The notes beneath the pieces are model-generated. The model saw only the letters and a list, made by a program, of their open reading frames with translations. It was not told the origin of the DNA and made no database searches. Positions 59,524 to 64,000 of a DNA stretch of 64,000 nt are shown piece after piece. The stretch is from the NCBI GenBank assembly GCA_029945375.1, contig CM057065.1:806001-870000 (forward strand), in the 5' to 3' direction. Both the position numbers and the translations under genes were made by a program. The stretch comes from Agaricus subrufescens (lineage: Eukaryota > Basidiomycota > Agaricomycetes > Agaricales > Agaricaceae). Each line of letters begins with the position of its first letter. The first letter of the stretch is position 1.

Positions 59524-62493
59524 ATGCCTGCGTCTTCTGTCCCCGTTCGATACTCGCCCTATCACCATTCACGGCACTATCGTTCACGAGATCCAACCCC
59601 AGCTGGCCCTACTGATGGCCGAACCTCATCCTACGCTCTGCATTCTAGGACTCCTCCTGCTTCGTCCACTCGTCCTTCCTGTATGCACGGTATCCCGGGG
59701 CAGGCTGTGCATGCTGCCACTGGCACCTCTTGTGCACTAGTTCAGAGCGACCTTACGAACCCTCCCCCTTTTGTAGGCTGCCATCGTGATGACAGGTCAA
59801 CGGAAAATCGCAGCGGCCCACACTCGCAGGTTCTACAGGCAATTATACCAATCAACGTTGGTGCGCCGGGGTTTGCGTCCCAGTCTACTCCCCAGGTCTT
59901 TATTGCGCATCGGCCCGCTAATCTCCCACATCTTCCCAATTTTCCAGATGCAACTCAATTTATGCGTCCCTCGTATTCGCGCCTGGCGGTGCCGCAACAA
60001 TCTTTTAGCTTGGAGTACCAGCGTGTGAGTGTTGGTTCTGATTTTACCTGTGAGCCGGGATGCTGAGGCGTTCTAAGACAAGCCCAGGGAGGGGCACGCC
60101 CCTGACACGGTACTCGGCCCAAGAAAGTTTCAGAGGCGCGCATGATTTTGCGATATCGGGAGCAAACTTCTTTGAGCACAATGAAGGCAATGGTAGGAGA
60201 GATACGTTTGTCAATATATGTCAGGAATTGAATGAGGTTTTTGCTAGCGACGTTAAACAGTTTCAACATGCCGATGAACTGTAAGTAGCCTGCCAATTTC
60301 ATTGTCACTACTGATCACCATTCTGGCAGTCATGGAGAAACTTCTGGAGAGGACAATCCGTGGAGCAGCTTCTGATTCCTCCGATCGTTATCCACCCCCA
60401 CGGTGTCATCCTGGCACACGTTTGGATATCCTCGAACGATGCCTCCATTTCATCGCCGACTGCAGTGACGAACAAAAGATGCGCTGGGTAGTCGGCTCTG
60501 CTGGTGTAGGCAAATCGGCCATCATGCAAAGCGTCACGGACTCTCCCCAACTTGAAGTGACCTCGAGCGCATCAGTCTTTTTTTCTACCAATGGACGCGA
60601 TGATGGAACCAAGACCATGATCACATTTTCCTATCAGCTTGCCTCCAAATCTGAAGTTTACTGTCGGATCATTGAGGACAAGATCAGGCGTGAACCATCC
60701 CTCCTGGAGTCGTCAATTCCCGTTCAGTTTGACAAATTCATCGTTGACCCCTTCATCCATAATCAAGACCTGAACACTGCTGGGCGTGTGTTGATCATCA
60801 TTGATGGGCTTGATGAGTGCAAACAAACACATATTCAGGTCGAGCTCCTTCGGCTTATCTCTACTTTCTGCATCTTGCACCCTTCCTCGCCCATTGCATG
60901 GCTTATCGCTAGCCGCCCCGAGCCTCATATCACCTCCTTCTTCTCTAGACCCGAGGTTGCACCAGCATATGAGAAGGAGGAAATTGCTGTGGATTCTAAC
61001 CAGGCTCGGGCAGACGTTGAAACTTATCTTCGTCACGAATTGACAGAGATCGCAAAAGCGTCCGACTTTCTCGGTCCACCATGGCCTGACGAACAACACC
61101 TGTGGAAACTTGCCAGTGCTGCAGGCGGCTTATTTGCATATGCGCGTACTGCCATCAGGTACATCGGAGATCCAAATGTTGGAGACCCGGTAACACAGCT
61201 CTCTGACGTCCTTAATGTCATTGATGCAGTTCCTCTACACGGTGTACCACAAGATCAGCATCCGATGGCTCTGCTTGATGCCTTGTATACCCGAATCCTG
61301 TCCAATATTCCTCCCAGAGCGTTCATAAATATTCGAAAGCTCCTATTGTTACTGGCATCGGGTTGGCATTCTGCTCTTACGTCTTCAAACTTTTCAGATG
61401 AAAAGAACTTCGTTGTCCTGTGCAATTGGTTAGGCCTGACTGCCGATGAAGCATACGCTGCTCTCAATCGCCTCCGGTCTGTTTTGAATTTGCCCCAACG
61501 CCACGAAGCCCATCTCAAAGCGCTCGAACCATTCCATAAATCATTCATCGACTACCTGTACCGGTCCGGGCTTTCGCTTGATATCGTACTGGAAGCGCAA
61601 AAAATCAAGACCCAATGTGCATTGAGGTTACTAAAAGAAGGTTCTGGTACTGTTGGTTTTGGTTATAGAGGTTATGACTTTAAATATGGCGTCCTGGCTC
61701 GTACTGGCGGTACTGGTGACCAGATTTTGATTACTTGGCGGACTAATGAGGGAGTTTACTGGGATGATGATAGAACACGGTTGGTCCTGTATAAGCTGGC
61801 TGTAGGAGAGGTTGTGTCCGGCATGAAACGCGGAGATCCGGTGTATCAGACCGAGTTCTGCATTCGGCTCTTGACCACTCATTTTGCAAATTATAACTAC
61901 GACAGTTTTCCATATCACGAGCTGTGTGAATTTGTGTTTGTGAGTGCCACATAATCTGTTTCTTTCATGTCTGTGTGACTAAAATTATGCATCAGGATAA
62001 ATCTCGGTGTCATGAATTTATGTTGCGCGGCATACTCAAGCAAATACCTGCCGGGGCAATACCTATCCACCGAATCGATAGTGATATCTTACTTAAGCTG
62101 CAGTTCTATCGCCCCGTAACAACCACAACTCTACCTGACCCATGGAATTCATCTTGCAAGGTGAGTAAAATATTTGTGTCTATGTGTACCCGTTGAATTT
62201 ATGCTGTACAGCATGGACGAGGCGGACAATGGAACCAAGGACAGGACCACAGTTGGACAACTGTCTTCAAGAAACAGCACTGTTGTTTCTGCCTTGAAAG
62301 GCTTACACGCCAATTCGAGAGTTGGATTAGCCCCCACCCGGATCATACTGCCCCAATTATGTTCACTTCAACATACTACAGCTGTCTTGAAATTCGGTTT
62401 ATTGATCCGGAGGATGGCGTATCAGAGTGGACTTATCAGTTCTGGCTCTTCCTTTATGAGCAGGAGCGTAAGGAGCTTGAAAGCATTATATAA
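59524..62493 (+). CDS. NACHT NTPase with novel C-terminal module (NLR4, subtype B)
   Basis: Modelled exons are 59524-60024, 60078-60192, 60330-61939, 61996-62160 and 62212-62493, encoding 890 residues. The Ser/Pro-rich leader is diverged from the others. NACHT motifs are GSAGVGKS, VLIIIDGLDEC and WLIASRPE, with LEPFHKSFIDYL in the winged-helix part. The C-terminal module has LITWRTNEGVYWDDD, MKRGDPVYQ, DPWNSSCKHG, a CCFC cluster and FIDPEDGVSEWTYQFW. It is nearest to NLR2, sharing PLHGVPQDQHPMALL-type and FQTE/CIRLL-type residues. No lesion is seen in the NACHT or C-terminal exons. The 60193-60329 segment is modelled as intron to keep phase, although its first 90 bases are open in the previous frame (DVKQFQHADEL) and may belong to an alternative transcript. 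Confidence 0.78.
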
Positions 62494-63248
62494 CTTTTTT
62501 TTCTGCTGATTAGGTCGAGTCGCAAATTCCGGTATTAGTGCCACTGAGTTTTAAACTTATGAATATTTTCCGCGATCTCTGTACAACTTTTAACGTTATG
62601 CATTCACAATCTGATTTAATGACACCATTACACAATTTTCTATCAAACTGTTCTTGTTTCGGTCACCACCGGGCTTAGTTCTGATTCGATGTACAAGCAG
62701 CACTTGTTCGATGTAGTATCCTGCTACAGATTCTCTGATATATCCTGAGCGGCTGTTCAGCAGGCGAGTCAATCAAGGTATTGTAATGACTTGAAATAGT
62801 TGCAGCCACCCGCTATGAGGGATTGGATACGATGACTCTGTTGAATGCGTGGATAAGAAAACCGTAGTAGCGCAACATGACAGTAAAATACCGTACATGT
62901 TTAATTGTCATTAACGTTGTTCGATTCATGACTTTGTCATTGTGGCCTGTTGCTGTGATCTGGTAAAAGTCATCTCCATGACGTGACATATTGGATATAA
63001 CAATTTTTCTGGCCGGGCTGTTCAAATGGAGCTGGGACGAGGGTAGGAGAGAGCGAATCAGGTGGACTATGTGGTCGTGGACCGGTGACCGCTTTGGCGG
63101 TGCAAGGAGGCGTCAATCACGGGCTCGAAATTGGCAAACGAAGTGATTCAAATTAGGTCAATTGAATGACATATTGGGCGCTGGATGTAGAGCAACTCAA
63201 GGGGGTTGAGTAACAACGCTTTGGAGGCTGATGGCTTATGATTGGTGC
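62494..63248. other. region downstream of NLR4
   Basis: No gene is seen. AT-rich near 62550-62640, probably including the NLR4 3' UTR. Confidence 0.4.
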
Positions 63249-63262
63249 CTATAAATAACATG
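63249..63262 (+). promoter_or_regulatory. orphan copy of the cluster TATA box
   Basis: CTATAAATAACATG, identical to the NLR1 and NLR3 promoter box, but no NACHT coding sequence follows within the window. It could be the relic of a fifth gene's promoter or drive an unrecognised transcript. Confidence 0.45.
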
Positions 63263-63787
63263 CCATTGTTTGCCTGTCGTTGATCCGTTTCACAGCCACC
63301 AACTCGACGCGAATCATTCAATAACCTCCACCAAGTCCTATCGACTTATGACACATTTGCGGCAAAGTCAGGCGACTACTGAGACAGGCAACTACTGCAG
63401 TGGTAGCCTCACTTGACTGCCCCAGATTCTCCAGTGACAGGAACCTCAACACGCAAGCATATACAATAGTGAGAGTGCCTCTTTCGCATTACAGGCCTAT
63501 CCTTATTATGACTCTACTAGTCGTGCTCGTTGCACCTCTCTCAGACCTGTACAAGCGTATACATGAGCTCACGTCACTGCTAGCTACGAGGTGGAGAAAT
63601 GTTACGTGGAAGGACATCCGACTTTTCAGCTCGTGATCTACCCACACAATGCCCTTTCAGAACACGCTTAGCTCCTCAACAGGACGCATTTAGTTTAAAT
63701 GCAACAGCGACTGCGGTAAAGTGACGCGCCAGGTGGGACTGGAGCTACAGGATCGGCTATGGTGCTGAGGGTCGCCATTGGAGTCTC
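63263..63787. other. no recognisable gene after the orphan promoter box
   Basis: The forward frame at 63400-63636 has a hydrophobic run but no conserved motif and no similarity to the NLR leaders that I can see. Confidence 0.35.
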
Positions 63788-64000
63788 TCAAGTTCCCTGG
63801 TACCTCGCCAGAGTCAGTCTTGTCCTAACCGGCGCAATGATAGAACTAAAATAATTACCTTCCACCAGGACAAGATCAAGTGACATTTGTCCCTGACCGT
63901 TATTAACAGCCTTGACAGATTCAACACCAACTGCGACCATTCCAAGCTCTCTTGCCTTACCTCTGATTCCCGCGTCATGGCATGTTGCAATTTTCGGCAT
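63788..64000 (-). CDS. partial open frame at the right edge, unidentified
   Basis: A minus-strand frame enters at the window edge and encodes a protein-like segment (GMVAVGVESVKAVNNGQGQM and SLDLVLVEG). A possible GT donor follows LVEG near 63858, so the residues after it may be intron. I do not recognise the family. The Met at the very edge may be internal. It could be the end of an exon of a gene lying to the right, or chance. Confidence 0.3.
   Translation of the reverse strand: MPKIATCHDAGIRGKARELGMVAVGVESVKAVNNGQGQMSLDLVLVEGNYFSSIIAPVRTRLTLARYQGT

Noticed and set aside
60193..60224. 32-bp GT-AG intron in NLR4 (and the equivalent at 37812-37843 in NLR2)
   Set aside because: Too short for a fungal intron, and the frame after it does not match the NACHT exon or hits a stop.
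63400..63636. Forward frame with a hydrophobic run after the orphan TATA box
   Set aside because: No similarity to the NLR leaders, no motif and no splice partner.

Overview
The window looks like nuclear DNA of a filamentous basidiomycete, most likely an Agaricomycete. Genes are split by 40-80 bp GT-AG introns. Gene families typical of mushroom-forming fungi recur: repeat-less NACHT NTPases, a Plavaka-type transposase, a DIRS-order (PAT/Ngaro-like) retroelement, class 3 lipase, small F-box proteins and fast-evolving membrane proteins. There is no bacterial operon logic and no CRISPR array. Species cannot be named from the sequence alone. All exon boundaries below were read by eye and are unsupported by RNA.

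Layout. 1-956: 3' end of a non-LTR retrotransposon with poly(A) tail. 1.36-5.09 kb: two tandem broken copies of one multi-pass membrane-protein gene. 5.48-5.67 kb: a small MITE-like inverted-repeat element. 7.3-8.2 kb (-): a basic nuclear protein with a KEN box. 10.6-13.3 kb (+): a Ran1/Ksp1-like protein kinase. 15.0-17.2 kb (-): two small membrane-protein genes. 17.29 kb (+): an intron-containing tRNA-Thr(AGU). 17.5-19.1 kb (+): a class 3 lipase. 20.7-21.8 kb (-): an F-box-like protein. 26.4-28.8 kb (+): glutamine:fructose-6-phosphate aminotransferase. 29.2-30.4 kb (-): an aldo-keto reductase. Most of the space between these genes holds nothing I can recognise.

32.7-62.5 kb is the accessory region and the most interesting part. 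Four same-strand paralogues (called NLR1 to NLR4 here) encode a disordered Ser/Pro-rich leader, a NACHT NTPase and a shared C-terminal module of about 250 residues that I do not recognise. They lack the WD40, ankyrin or TPR repeats usual in fungal NLR-like proteins. NLR1 and NLR3 form one subtype and NLR2 and NLR4 another, which suggests duplication of a two-gene block. The cluster has been hit by two large mobile elements. A 5.6 kb DIRS-order element with split direct repeats (A1-ORFs-B1-A2-B2) sits inside the penultimate exon of NLR2. A 9.4 kb Plavaka-type DNA transposon lies between NLR2 and NLR3. The DIRS copy is decaying almost purely by C-to-T changes at CpG, consistent with methylation-driven silencing.

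The genes around the cluster are ordinary housekeeping or metabolic genes and show no evident functional link to it. The NACHT cluster is plausibly an innate-recognition or allorecognition locus; this is inferred from family membership only.
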